NCBI RefSeq assembly: GCF_030408675.1
Contig: NZ_CP047200.1
Span: 2,480,001 to 2,544,000, forward strand
Reading direction: 5' to 3'
DNA from: Corynebacterium durum
Lineage (GTDB): Bacteria; Actinomycetota; Actinomycetes; Mycobacteriales; Mycobacteriaceae
DNA: 64,000 bases
The notes beneath the pieces were generated by a model. It saw only the letters and a list, made by a program, of their open reading frames with translations, had not been told where the DNA came from and searched no databases. The position numbers and the translations under genes are program-made. Below are positions 35,134-47,772 of the stretch, one piece after another. Numbering within the stretch: the first letter of the stretch is position 1; every line of letters begins with the position of its first letter.

Positions 35134-36294
35134 TCAAACCCTATTTCTGGCCATCATCATCCCGCCCACAGCAATGGCACCACACACCGTAATGCAGATG
35201 CCGGTGGCAATGATCGGGTTGCCACCCAAGCCCACGAGCGGGCTCACCATGCCGCCCACCAGGAACTGCGCAAATCCCATGACGGCGGACCCCGTGCCGG
35301 AGCGTTCCCGCACCACACCATTGCCGAGCGCGGTGGCGTTACCCAGGATGAAACCGAGGCTGCTTGCCACAATGAACAACAGCGGCAGCACCAACCATTC
35401 CGACTGAGCCACAAGCAATAGTGCCACCCCGGACACCGCAAGTACGTAGGTTGCATTGCGTAGCAACACGTGAGGTTCCATGCGCCCCACTATCCTCGCG
35501 TTAATCATGGATCCAATGACGATACCCAGCGAGTTAAGGGCGAACACCACGGAGTACACCACGGGAGGGAGCCCGAGTTGCCCTTGAATGATAAAAGGCG
35601 AGGCAGAGATGTAGGCGAACAGCCCGCCGAATCCAAAGGAAAAGGCCAGGAGATAGCCCACGAAGCGGCGGTTGCGAAGTACGGCAACAAGGTTGCCGAA
35701 GAATGCCTTCAGCCCACCTGATGTCCGCGATTCTGCGGGCAAGGTTTCGCGGACAACCAGCACGGCGACCGCGAGCTGCAGCGCAGCGAGCCCGGTGAGC
35801 ACCCAGAATAGGCCACGCCAGCCGATGGGCTCCGCAAGCAACCCACCCAGGATGGGCGCAATGACAGGCGCAAGCCCCTGGATGGTCATCATGATCGAAA
35901 ACGCACGGGCGGCGCTCCGGCCGTGCGCCAAATCCGAGACGCAGGCGCGCGCAAGCACCACACACGCACCACTGCCAAGTCCAAGGATGAACCGCGCGGC
36001 AATCAGCAGGTTGATGTGCGTAGTCAGGGCACAGCTTGCCGACGCCGCGACGGACACCACCGCACCAATGACGAGGAGGCGGTGCCTGCCGCGGGTGTCG
36101 GAAAGCGCACCAACGAAAAGTTGTCCCAACGCCATGCCGACCATAAACGTTGAGAGTGTCAGCTGCACCAGGGACGGTGTGGTGTTGAGGTCGGCGGCGA
36201 TAGCAGGAAACGCCGGGAGGTACATGTCGATGGCAAAGGGGCCACCTGCCGCCAGCAGCGCGAATGCCGCTAACGTGCCTCCATTGAGCCTCAT
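35134..36294 (-). CDS. Multidrug efflux MFS transporter, Bcr/CflA family
   Basis: 386 residues, about 12 membrane helices. The N-terminus AAGGPFAIDMYLPAFPAIAADL is characteristic of the Bcr/CflA group, and GALSDTRGRHRLL is the MFS loop 2-3 motif. It exports drugs or small metabolites by proton antiport; the substrate cannot be read. Its start overlaps the ABC-2 permease stop (ATGA), so it is third in an exporter operon. Confidence 0.88.
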   Translation of the reverse strand: MRLNGGTLAAFALLAAGGPFAIDMYLPAFPAIAADLNTTPSLVQLTLSTFMVGMALGQLFVGALSDTRGRHRLLVIGAVVSVAASASCALTTHINLLIAARFILGLGSGACVVLARACVSDLAHGRSAARAFSIMMTIQGLAPVIAPILGGLLAEPIGWRGLFWVLTGLAALQLAVAVLVVRETLPAESRTSGGLKAFFGNLVAVLRNRRFVGYLLAFSFGFGGLFAYISASPFIIQGQLGLPPVVYSVVFALNSLGIVIGSMINARIVGRMEPHVLLRNATYVLAVSGVALLLVAQSEWLVLPLLFIVASSLGFILGNATALGNGVVRERSGTGSAVMGFAQFLVGGMVSPLVGLGGNPIIATGICITVCGAIAVGGMMMARNRV

Positions 36295-37040
36295 GCGTCC
36301 CGCCGGTTAAGCAGCACCACACCAATCACGAAGAGTCCTACCGCCCAGGCAATGAAGTAAAACAGGCTGCCGTTGTATCCCCACGCGATGTCTGGAACAT
36401 CGGTTTTGGTGTAGAAGGCGTTGAGGTTCACAAACGGCATGTAACCGTGGATTTTCGGGCCAACCTTGGGCACGATTACGAGTAGACTTTCAAGAACCAG
36501 GTACCAGATCAGCACGATGGAAACCGCGCCGGCGGTTTGACGCACCAGCCATGCCACGGCCATGGCGAAAGTGACCACCAACACAGCCTCAAGCGGGAGT
36601 GCCCACATGAGTCGGACGACGTCGTTATCAGTGAGTTTAAAGGGCGAGTCAGGCAGGATGCCTTTGGCTATTGAAAGGCTCGCAACCAAGCACAGGAAGG
36701 TTAGTATCGCTGCGAATACCGCATAGACCAACCATTTGATAAAGGCAACGTAGGTACGATTCGGGGTGGTTTGGAAGGTGGTGGCGATGAAGTTGAAGCG
36801 GTATTCGCTGGTCACCACCATGATTGCCTGGATGATCAGGATGATCAATCCGATTTGCTGAATACCACTCGCAGCATCTGATGCTGCCATAACAGCTGGC
36901 ACATCAGCTTCTTGGTTTTTCTTGGCCAACACGGCGAACACACCAATGAAGCCCACGCCAAACACAATGAACAGCACAGTGGTCCACCAGAGGGAGGCGG
37001 TGGTGCGTAGTTTTGTCCACTCAGACAACGCGGTGCGCAT
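36291..37040 (-). CDS. ABC-2 type transporter permease
   Basis: 249 residues with six membrane helices (about 20-40, 60-80, 103-123, 143-163, 170-190 and 225-245). It starts MRTALSEWTKLRTTASLWWT, typical of ABC-2 export permeases paired with a CcmA-type ATPase. It follows the ATPase gene with a 1-bp overlap. The exported compound is unknown. Confidence 0.88.
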   Translation of the reverse strand: MRTALSEWTKLRTTASLWWTTVLFIVFGVGFIGVFAVLAKKNQEADVPAVMAASDAASGIQQIGLIILIIQAIMVVTSEYRFNFIATTFQTTPNRTYVAFIKWLVYAVFAAILTFLCLVASLSIAKGILPDSPFKLTDNDVVRLMWALPLEAVLVVTFAMAVAWLVRQTAGAVSIVLIWYLVLESLLVIVPKVGPKIHGYMPFVNLNAFYTKTDVPDIAWGYNGSLFYFIAWAVGLFVIGVVLLNRRDA

Positions 37041-37957
37041 TATTTACCTCCTTGGTATTGCACGGCATCACTGGTCATTTCCATGAACGCGTCCTCTAGG
37101 GAGGCTTTGTGCTCGGTCAATTCAGAGAGAAGCACGCCCACCGAGTAGGCGAGGGCACCGATGTCGTCGGTGGTTCTGCCCTCAATGACCAGGGTGGGAC
37201 GTTTTTCCTCGTCCTGGGAGCGCTGGAACGCAATGCCTTCAGCCTGAAGCGCATTGGCAAATTCCTCATAGTGCGTGGTACGCACCACCACACTGGAGGT
37301 GGAAGAATGTTTGATGAAGTCATAGGTGGAGGAGTGGGACACCAGCTTCCCGCGACCAATGACAATCAGCTGCTCTGCGGTCTGCGACATTTCAGAAAGC
37401 AGATGGGAACTCACCAGCACAGTGCGCCCCTCTGCGGCGAGGTTTTGCAGCAGTGTGCGCACCCACCGAATGCCTTCCGGGTCCAGGCCGTTGACGGGTT
37501 CGTCAAGAATCAGGGTTTTTGGGTCCCCCAACAGTGCAGTAGCAAGACCCAGGCGCTGCCCCATGCCCAACGAGAATCCCCCGGCTTTTTTACCCGCCAC
37601 TTGCGTGAGTCCCACAAGGTCCAGCACTTCATCCACCCGGGAGGTGGGAACGCCGTTGGATTGCGCCACCCACTTCAGGTGGTTAGCGGCGCTACGGTTG
37701 GGGTGCACAGCTTTGGCGTCAAGGAGCGTACCGACTTCGCGGATAGGGTGTTTCAGCTCCGAATACCGCTTCCCATCAATAAGAGCGGTGCCCGCTGTCG
37801 GGCGGTCCAACCCGACTATCATGCGCATGGTGGTGGATTTACCAGCACCGTTGGGGCCCAGGAACCCGGTGACAACACCTGGTGAAACGCTGAAAGTCAG
37901 GTCGTCCACGGCACGGACGGAGCCGTAGTGTTTCGACAGTCCATTGACTTTGATCAT
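37040..37957 (-). CDS. ABC exporter ATP-binding protein
   Basis: 305 residues of the CcmA/multidrug type. Walker A GPNGAGKST (about 35), Q-loop region, signature FSLGMGQRLGLATALL, and Walker B TLILDEPVNGLDPEG. A C-terminal about 85-residue extension (SSVVVRTTHYEEFANALQAE) is common in BcrA/DrrA-like exporters. It is first of the three-gene exporter operon and divergent from glnX with 166 bp between. Confidence 0.92.
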   Translation of the reverse strand: MIKVNGLSKHYGSVRAVDDLTFSVSPGVVTGFLGPNGAGKSTTMRMIVGLDRPTAGTALIDGKRYSELKHPIREVGTLLDAKAVHPNRSAANHLKWVAQSNGVPTSRVDEVLDLVGLTQVAGKKAGGFSLGMGQRLGLATALLGDPKTLILDEPVNGLDPEGIRWVRTLLQNLAAEGRTVLVSSHLLSEMSQTAEQLIVIGRGKLVSHSSTYDFIKHSSTSSVVVRTTHYEEFANALQAEGIAFQRSQDEEKRPTLVIEGRTTDDIGALAYSVGVLLSELTEHKASLEDAFMEMTSDAVQYQGGK

Positions 37958-38123
37958 GCAGACCAGTGTTGCACAACATCTACATAATGGCTACATGAAA
38001 GCAAATAGCAAATTTTATGTGCATTTGATGCACCGGTACAACATAGGCATAAATGCTCACTGATAATTACGGGAAATCGGGAAATCTCCGTGTTTCGGAC
38101 AGCTTTAGGGTTATCCTGAGACA

Positions 38124-39521
38124 ATGACCGTCGCCGGACCACCAGAGACGCTTGAGACGCAGGACCACTGGCTTGACAGTGTGGGCACCTCGGAACAGCG
38201 CACCCGGCACCCCGTGATCGCACTCATCCAAGAATCGTTTGGGCAGCCTATCCAGGCGGTGCAGAAAACGGTGAGCTTCCTCAGCACCTCCCCCGGCCTC
38301 ATGACCGCCATGTCCGCGATCATTGCTGTGGCCATTCTTGCTGCAGGGTGGTCCATGTCGAGCTCATCAAACGACCGCCAGGTGGCCCTACAGGAACTAC
38401 TGAACAACACCGAGCCGATGTCCTATTCGGCACACAACCTATACACCTCCCTGTCCGTGGCAGACACCATGGCTACCACCGGCTTCGCACAGGCAGAAGA
38501 GGAATCATCCCGTAGCCGCGCACGGTACAACGATGCCATTCAAAAAGCCACTCTCGCGGCCACTGAAACAGCGGCCGGAGTATCGGATGTAAATACCCGC
38601 GAGTTAGCACTAATTGCGCAAATTCAACAACAGTTACCCGTTTATACGGGACTTGTAGAAGTTGCACGAACAAATAACCGTTCCGGAAACCCCGTGGGAG
38701 CCGCCTATTTGGCGGAAGCATCAGCTTTGATGCGCGAACAAATTCTGCCAGCTGCAGGGGAGTTGTTTTCTTTAACAACACAGGCGGTGACGGATCAACA
38801 GGATCGCTTCACCAAACCACAATGGATTCCCCTATCCGGCCTGGTGGTGGCGTTGGTGCTGCTTGGGGCAGGCCAATATTGGCTGACACTGCGCACCAAC
38901 CGCCGCTTTAATAAGGGTTTTGTGTACGCAACCGCGTTTATGCTGATCGCGCTACTGTGGGTGTCTATGGCCAACTGGGCAACCTGGCATGCGGGTAGGA
39001 AAGGGTTTGAGGAGGCGTCCGCGCCGCTTGGTTCTTTAGCAAATTCGCGCATTGTCGCCCAGCAGGCGCGCACCGAGGAAACCCTGGCATTGATTCGTCG
39101 GCAGGATTTGGAAAGTTGGAATAACTCATTCAACGGGTCAATGCACCGGATTGAATCGGAATTGGACAGCTATTCCACCTTGTCTATCGCGTCCTCGGAG
39201 GCTAACCAGCAGAGCACGGAGGTCGCACGTGGTGCCGTTGAAAAGTGGAAGGACCATCACTCACAATTGGCGGAACTGCAGCGTGTAGGCAACTACGACG
39301 AGGCCATGGAAGTGGCTCTAGGCCCTAGCGATGACGCGTTTTCCGAATTTGATTCCAGCATGGCCTCACTGATCTCCGACGCCCGCAGCGGCCTCCGTAC
39401 CTACATCGTGGATGCGCTGGTGGCCACCCGCCTTGTCTCCACCGCTGTTCTTACCCTCTCATGGCTCGCTGTGATCGCTGTGGCGCTAGGTATTCGACCA
39501 CGACTCCAGGAGTACCTGTGA
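38124..39521 (+). CDS. glnX: GlnX-like integral membrane protein of the PknG signalling pathway
   Basis: 465 residues. Four membrane helices (about 57-75, 234-253, 270-290 and 440-460) bound two extracytoplasmic helical sensor-like regions (about 76-233 and 291-439). It is the first gene of glnX-glnH-pknG; in C. glutamicum the set relays extracellular Asp/Glu availability through PknG to OdhI and 2-oxoglutarate dehydrogenase. GlnX is thought to link the lipoprotein GlnH to the cytosolic kinase. The call rests mainly on this conserved order and topology. Confidence 0.86.
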   Translation: MTVAGPPETLETQDHWLDSVGTSEQRTRHPVIALIQESFGQPIQAVQKTVSFLSTSPGLMTAMSAIIAVAILAAGWSMSSSSNDRQVALQELLNNTEPMSYSAHNLYTSLSVADTMATTGFAQAEEESSRSRARYNDAIQKATLAATETAAGVSDVNTRELALIAQIQQQLPVYTGLVEVARTNNRSGNPVGAAYLAEASALMREQILPAAGELFSLTTQAVTDQQDRFTKPQWIPLSGLVVALVLLGAGQYWLTLRTNRRFNKGFVYATAFMLIALLWVSMANWATWHAGRKGFEEASAPLGSLANSRIVAQQARTEETLALIRRQDLESWNNSFNGSMHRIESELDSYSTLSIASSEANQQSTEVARGAVEKWKDHHSQLAELQRVGNYDEAMEVALGPSDDAFSEFDSSMASLISDARSGLRTYIVDALVATRLVSTAVLTLSWLAVIAVALGIRPRLQEYL

Positions 39522-40519
39522 AACGCATACACGTTGTGACAGGCGCACTGAGCATCTGCGGGCTGCTCAGCCCCATACTCCTGTCCGGGTGTGCCGCCAC
39601 CCTGGATGAGGCCCAACAACCCTGGGCGCTGTCCAGCAAACTGCCGCTTCCCGACGGTGCGCGCATGGAGGATCCTGGCAGCGAACCCGCCACAAACGTT
39701 CTGACCAGCGGACTCCGGGGGTCACTACGCCCAGATGACCGCACCCCCGAGGAACGGGTGCCGCACATCATTGAGCGCGGTCACATTGTGGTGGGGGTGG
39801 ACCAGTCCCAGAACCTGCTCAGCTTCCGTGACCCCGCAACCGGGAAGATGACGGGCTTTGAGGTGGATATGGCCAGGGAGATAGCCCAGGACATATTCGG
39901 CGACCCGAACAAGGTGGACTTCCGGTTTGTCAACAGTGGTGATGCCGTCTACGCCCTGGAATCACACCAGGTGGACATAGTGATCCGGTCCATGGCTATC
40001 ACCCGCAAGCGGCAAGACCAGATGACCTTTTCCACCCCGTATTTTTCAGCACGGACCCGCCTTTTGGCGTTTACTGGCTCGGGCATTAAGAGCGTGGACG
40101 ATCTTCCCGGAAAAACCGTCTGTGTGCTGGACGGCTCCACGACTCTCCAGCACACTCGTAAACTCGCCCCCGAATCACCGATTATGAAAGTGCGAAGCTC
40201 AGCGGACTGTTTGGTGGCGTTGCAGCAGAATCAGGCAGATGTGATCATGTCCGACGACGCTGTGCTCTCGGGCATTGCCGCTCAGGATCCATACACCTCT
40301 ATTGTGGGCGATGCGATTGCCACGGAATCCTACGGCATTGCTATGGCCACGCCGGGGGTGAAGCACAACACGGATGGGCTGGTACGCCAGGTCAATTCCA
40401 CCATTGAGCGCGTCATCAACGACGGCACTTGGTGGAAGCTGTACAACCAGTGGTTGTCCCGCTACCAGGACACCCCTGGGCCACCAGCGTTGGATTATCG
40501 GAACGAAAACGGACAATAA
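39518..40519 (+). CDS. glnH: GlnH-like amino-acid-binding lipoprotein
   Basis: 333 residues from GTG 39518, which overlaps the glnX stop (GTGA) with AGGAG 7 nt upstream. The signal peptide ends in the lipobox LLSGC. A solute-binding protein family 3 domain follows (about 85-320: GHIVVGVDQSQNLLSFRD, GFEVDMAREIAQDIFGD, DVIMSDDAVLSG). It binds acidic amino acids or glutamine outside the membrane and signals through GlnX to PknG rather than feeding an ABC importer, none of which is present here. Confidence 0.9.
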   Translation: MKRIHVVTGALSICGLLSPILLSGCAATLDEAQQPWALSSKLPLPDGARMEDPGSEPATNVLTSGLRGSLRPDDRTPEERVPHIIERGHIVVGVDQSQNLLSFRDPATGKMTGFEVDMAREIAQDIFGDPNKVDFRFVNSGDAVYALESHQVDIVIRSMAITRKRQDQMTFSTPYFSARTRLLAFTGSGIKSVDDLPGKTVCVLDGSTTLQHTRKLAPESPIMKVRSSADCLVALQQNQADVIMSDDAVLSGIAAQDPYTSIVGDAIATESYGIAMATPGVKHNTDGLVRQVNSTIERVINDGTWWKLYNQWLSRYQDTPGPPALDYRNENGQ

Positions 40520-44034
<3,515 letters not shown>

Positions 44035-45414
44035 TTATTTGTCTCCTGCCTGAATAGCGGTGATAGCCACGGTATTGACAATATCCGCCACCGTCGCGCC
44101 ACGCGACAAATCGTTCACCGGCTTATTCAAGCCCTGCAAAATTGGTCCGACAGCCAGGGCGTGGCCCGTGCGTTGCGCCGTCTTGTAACCAATGTTGCCG
44201 GCATCCAAATCAGGGAAAATAAACACGTTTGCCTGCCCCGCCACCGTGGATTCGGGCATTTTCTTCGCCGCCACCACGGGGTCCACGGCCGCATCGAACT
44301 GCAAAGGACCATCCACATGCAGCTCCGGGTCCAGCTTCTTTGCCATCTCCAGGGCAGCCGCCGCACGATCCACATCAGGACCAAAACCGGACGTTCCCGT
44401 CGAATACGAGAGGATAGCCACCCGAGGATCGATACCGAACTGCGAGGCAGTCTTTGCCGAGACCACCGCAATCTCACCCAGCTGCTCCGCTGTGGGGTTC
44501 GGATTCACCGCACAGTCGCCAAACGCCCACAACCGACCACGCAGCACCATCAAGAAAATGGATGACACCACGGACGCGCCGGGCACAGTCTTGATGATCT
44601 GGAACGACGGCTTAATCGTGTGCGCGGTGGTGTGCGCCGCGCCGGACACCATGCCATCAGCCAGTCCCATGTGGATCATCATCGTCGCGTAGTACGAAAT
44701 GTCCTTCATGGTTTCGCGAGCCTCTTCCAAGGTCATTCCCTTGGATTTGCGCAGCTCCGTGAACTTTTCAGCGAATTCCTCAGCACGCGGATCCGTCAGC
44801 GGATTCGACAGCGTGGCCTTAGACAAATCCAACCCGAGCTCCGCCGCCCGTGCCCGAATCGCCTCTGGGTCGCCCAAAATGGTCAAGCGACAAATGTCCC
44901 GCTTCAACAGCTCATCAGCCGCCTGCAGAATACGGTCATCGTCACCTTCAGGCAGGACAATATGCGAGTTGTAGCCCTTTGCCTTCTTCAGCAGCCACGT
45001 TTCAAACACCACCGCGCTCATCACAGGTTCAACGTCCACCTGCAACGCGGCCTTCACCTTATCGACGTCCGCGGCTTCCGCAGCAGTCACCGCAGCAGCC
45101 ACCACTGCACCCAACGCTGATACCTCCTGCAACGTCACATCAACATGGGGACCCGGGGCGTCGATAAGCAACAAAAGAGGAATGCCCAGCGCCGATGCAG
45201 CCCTGGCGTCAAAATCGATATTGCCAATGCCGCGCAGCAACACCGGCGAATCGCCAGCTAGCGGATCAGCGGCAACAACATCCTCCAACACTAAAGAATC
45301 AGTGACAAGGTCGCGGGGCACACAGCCCAATGAGGTTGCAAGGGCAGAAATATCAATATCATCAAAGTTGCGACCAATGGTGGTCACTAGGACGGAACGA
45401 GCATTGCCAGTCAC
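44035..45414 (-). CDS. pta: Phosphate acetyltransferase
   Basis: Makes acetyl phosphate from acetyl-CoA. 459 residues: a short N-terminal DRTGG-like regulatory part (about 1-125) then the PTA_PTB catalytic domain (about 140-459: HIVLPEGDDDRILQAA, DGMVSGAAHTTAHTIKPSFQ, LSYSTGTSGFGPDVD, RTGHALAVGPILQGLNKPVNDLSRG). GTG start with AAAGGA 5-6 nt upstream. With ackA it forms the acetate operon, divergent from fprA. Confidence 0.95.
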   Translation of the reverse strand: MTGNARSVLVTTIGRNFDDIDISALATSLGCVPRDLVTDSLVLEDVVAADPLAGDSPVLLRGIGNIDFDARAASALGIPLLLLIDAPGPHVDVTLQEVSALGAVVAAAVTAAEAADVDKVKAALQVDVEPVMSAVVFETWLLKKAKGYNSHIVLPEGDDDRILQAADELLKRDICRLTILGDPEAIRARAAELGLDLSKATLSNPLTDPRAEEFAEKFTELRKSKGMTLEEARETMKDISYYATMMIHMGLADGMVSGAAHTTAHTIKPSFQIIKTVPGASVVSSIFLMVLRGRLWAFGDCAVNPNPTAEQLGEIAVVSAKTASQFGIDPRVAILSYSTGTSGFGPDVDRAAAALEMAKKLDPELHVDGPLQFDAAVDPVVAAKKMPESTVAGQANVFIFPDLDAGNIGYKTAQRTGHALAVGPILQGLNKPVNDLSRGATVADIVNTVAITAIQAGDK

Positions 45415-45576
45415 GGAAGTCCTTTCTATACCGCTTTTTTATAGGCTGTGATTCACCGCATAAGTGTACCTATTGTGTCGATCTGGTGACAGTACCGCAC
45501 CCCCACATACTGTCTTAACCGAACCAAGTAAGATAATGGACAAAAATCCCCCGAGACGCAAGGAAAACAGAACAGC

Positions 45577-46941
45577 ATGTCCCGCCCCCTGCGCGTAGCA
45601 GTCATTGGAGCTGGTCCCGCCGGCATTTACGCCTCTGACCTGCTTATGAAGTCCGACACAGACGTCCTCATTGACCTTTATGAGCGCATGCCCGCCCCCT
45701 TCGGACTTATCCGCTACGGCGTGGCACCCGACCATCCCCGCATCAAAGGCATTGTCACATCCCTGCACAAAGTGCTGGACAAACCGGAACTGCGACTCCT
45801 TGGCAACATTGACATCGGCAACGAGGTCACCGTCGACGAACTCCGCGAATACTACGACGCCATCATCTTCTCCACCGGTGCCACCGGCGACCGCAACCTA
45901 GACATTCCCGGCGCGGACCTCGAAGGCTCCTTCGGCGCAGGGGAATTCGTGGGATTTTACGACGGCAACCCCGACTTCGAGCGCTCTTGGGATTTGTCCG
46001 CCGAGTCTGTGGCCGTTGTAGGCGTCGGCAACGTTGGCCTTGACGTGGCCCGCATCCTCGCCAAAACCGGCGACGAACTCCACGTCACCGAAATCCCCGA
46101 CAACGTGTACCAAAGCCTCAAAAACAACAAGGCTAAGGAAGTACATGTGTTTGGTCGGCGCGGCCCAGCCCAGGCGAAATTCACGCCGCTGGAGCTCAAG
46201 GAACTTGACCATTCCCCCACCATCGAAGTGATCGTCAACCCCGAAGATATCATCTACGACGATGCTTCCGAACAAGCACGACGCTCCTCCAAAACGCAAG
46301 ACCTGGTGTGCAACGTGCTTGAACAGTACGCCATCCGCGACCCCAAAGGCGCACCCCACAAGCTCTACATCCACTTCTTCGAATCCCCCGTGGAAATCCT
46401 CGGCGAAGACGGCCATGTGGTGGGAATACGAACCGAACGCACCGAACTCGACGGAAACGGGGGCGTGCGCGGCACTGGACAATACACAGATTGGCCTGTC
46501 CAAGCCGTGTACCGCGCTGTGGGCTACCGCTCCGACGCCGTTGGGGGCGTTCCCTTCGACGCTGAGCGCGCAGTTATCCCCAACGATGGCGGACATGTAC
46601 TTGACGAGGACGGCGCCATCATCCCCGGGCTTTACACCACGGGCTGGGTCAAGCGCGGACCAGTCGGGCTCATTGGCAACACCAAGGGCGATGCCAAGGA
46701 AACCACCGAAATGCTCCTCGCTGACTGGAAAAATGGCACTCTCACCCCGGCCGCCAAGCCCGAGGAAGACGCCGTGATCCAATTCTTGACCGACAAAAAT
46801 ATTGCCTACACAACCTGGGGCGGCTGGCATAAACTCGATGCTGCTGAACGCGCACTTGGCGAAGCCGAAGGACGCGAACGCAAGAAGATCGTCGAGTGGA
46901 ACGACATGGTCACCCACGCCCACCACAAAAACGAGGATTAG
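45577..46941 (+). CDS. fprA: Ferredoxin/adrenodoxin-type NADP reductase
   Basis: 454 residues, FAD flavoprotein of the adrenodoxin-reductase-like FprA group. It shows RVAVIGAGPAGIYASDLL (FAD site), MPAPFGLIRYGVAPDHP, FSTGATGDR, VAVVGVGNVGLDVARIL (NADP site) and GWVKRGPVGLIGNTKGDAKET. It passes electrons between NADPH and ferredoxin or related carriers. AAGGA is 11-12 nt before the ATG. The ackA-pta-fprA arrangement is conserved in corynebacteria. Confidence 0.94.
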   Translation: MSRPLRVAVIGAGPAGIYASDLLMKSDTDVLIDLYERMPAPFGLIRYGVAPDHPRIKGIVTSLHKVLDKPELRLLGNIDIGNEVTVDELREYYDAIIFSTGATGDRNLDIPGADLEGSFGAGEFVGFYDGNPDFERSWDLSAESVAVVGVGNVGLDVARILAKTGDELHVTEIPDNVYQSLKNNKAKEVHVFGRRGPAQAKFTPLELKELDHSPTIEVIVNPEDIIYDDASEQARRSSKTQDLVCNVLEQYAIRDPKGAPHKLYIHFFESPVEILGEDGHVVGIRTERTELDGNGGVRGTGQYTDWPVQAVYRAVGYRSDAVGGVPFDAERAVIPNDGGHVLDEDGAIIPGLYTTGWVKRGPVGLIGNTKGDAKETTEMLLADWKNGTLTPAAKPEEDAVIQFLTDKNIAYTTWGGWHKLDAAERALGEAEGRERKKIVEWNDMVTHAHHKNED

Positions 46942-47281
46942 GTTGAGGTGGCGTGCAGCGTGCAGTCTTCGTCTTTGGCAACACACCCACAGCACCCATC
47001 CCACACCAACCGCCTATTGTGAGCAACGTCGCCCTGTGGGAAATGCCGCAATTTCCAGCACACTTTTTTCGTCCCGGAAAGTTCACAACGCCGCCCCGAA
47101 TAGCGTGCTGGTAAGGCTGTTATCAAAGTTCATTGTTGCATTGTGGTGTGGTTAGGCGAGTTGCTGCAGTTCGGAAGCCTTCCTGCCCGCACTTCTGAAC
47201 ACTACAAACACGCCACGATTTGCGCCATGCCGGGTTTGCCATGGCGCCTCATAGTGGTGTTTTGAGTCTAGACTGTGGGCC
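46942..47281. other. 340-bp intergenic region
   Basis: No convincing gene. A Cys-rich 62-codon minus-strand frame starting with TTG (47126-46938) overlaps the fprA end by 4 bp; it has no ribosome site. The right end carries the palindrome GCGCCATG-N10-CATGGCGC (47222-47247) and a leaderless-type -10 TAGACT (47269-47274) for the acetyltransferase. Confidence 0.4.
47222..47247. promoter_or_regulatory. Inverted repeat over the -35 region of the GNAT gene
   Basis: GCGCCATG and CATGGCGC, 8-bp perfect arms around 10 bp, end 22 bp before the TAGACT -10. The position suits a repressor operator; the regulator is unknown. Confidence 0.35.
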
Positions 47282-47746
47282 ATGCCCATTTATTTTGCTG
47301 TTTCTCACCTCGCGCAATTGAGCGCGCTTGAGGTGCATAAGTTGTATAAGTTACGTGTTGATATTTTTGTCCATGAGCAGAAGACCCCTTACGCAGAGAT
47401 TGACGATGCCGATGCGCTGGACACCACATTCCACGTATTGAATTGGGATGCGGATAAGAATTTGATCGCCACCGCACGTGTATACCCATGCGTTATCGAG
47501 GGCAAGGACATGGTTCAGATTGGTCGCGTGTGTGTGGCCGAGAATCACCGTCACCAGGGCATTGGCGAAGAGCTGATGCGCCAAACCATGCGCCTAGCGG
47601 ATGAGCAGTTCCCCGGCCTGGATGTGTTTTTAGAGGCGCAGACCAAGCAGCGCGATTTTTATGAGGGTTTTGGGTTTGAGGCGGTAGGTGAGGAGTTCAC
47701 CATTGAGGGTGTTCCGCACCTGCCCATGCTGAAGAAATCACAGTAG
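47282..47746 (+). CDS. GNAT acetyltransferase, ElaA-like
   Basis: 154 residues: YKLRVDIFVHEQKTPYAEIDDAD near the N-terminus as in ElaA, VRIGRV-type strand MVQIGRVCVAENHRHQGIGEELM containing the acetyl-CoA loop (RHQGIG), and EAQTKQRDFYEGFGFEAVGEEF. Substrate unknown. TAGACT lies exactly 7 nt before the ATG with no Shine-Dalgarno. It is convergent with purT. Confidence 0.88.
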   Translation: MPIYFAVSHLAQLSALEVHKLYKLRVDIFVHEQKTPYAEIDDADALDTTFHVLNWDADKNLIATARVYPCVIEGKDMVQIGRVCVAENHRHQGIGEELMRQTMRLADEQFPGLDVFLEAQTKQRDFYEGFGFEAVGEEFTIEGVPHLPMLKKSQ

Positions 47747-47772
47747 CCACTAGCTATCTAGAACACTGTGAT
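47737..47772. terminator. Bidirectional hairpin between GNAT gene and purT
   Basis: ATCACAGT (47737-47744) and ACTGTGAT (47765-47772) are perfect 8-bp arms that include the last codons of both convergent genes. There is no long T-tract, so it is only a plausible terminator. Confidence 0.4.

Noticed and set aside
45898..47004. 368-codon minus-strand frame opposite fprA
   Set aside because: Antisense shadow of a conserved flavoprotein gene.
46938..47126. 62-codon Cys-rich minus-strand frame
   Set aside because: It starts with TTG, has no ribosome site or neighbour support and mixed codon use. The GCCGC-like cysteine cluster kept it from being dismissed outright, but I cannot support it as a gene.
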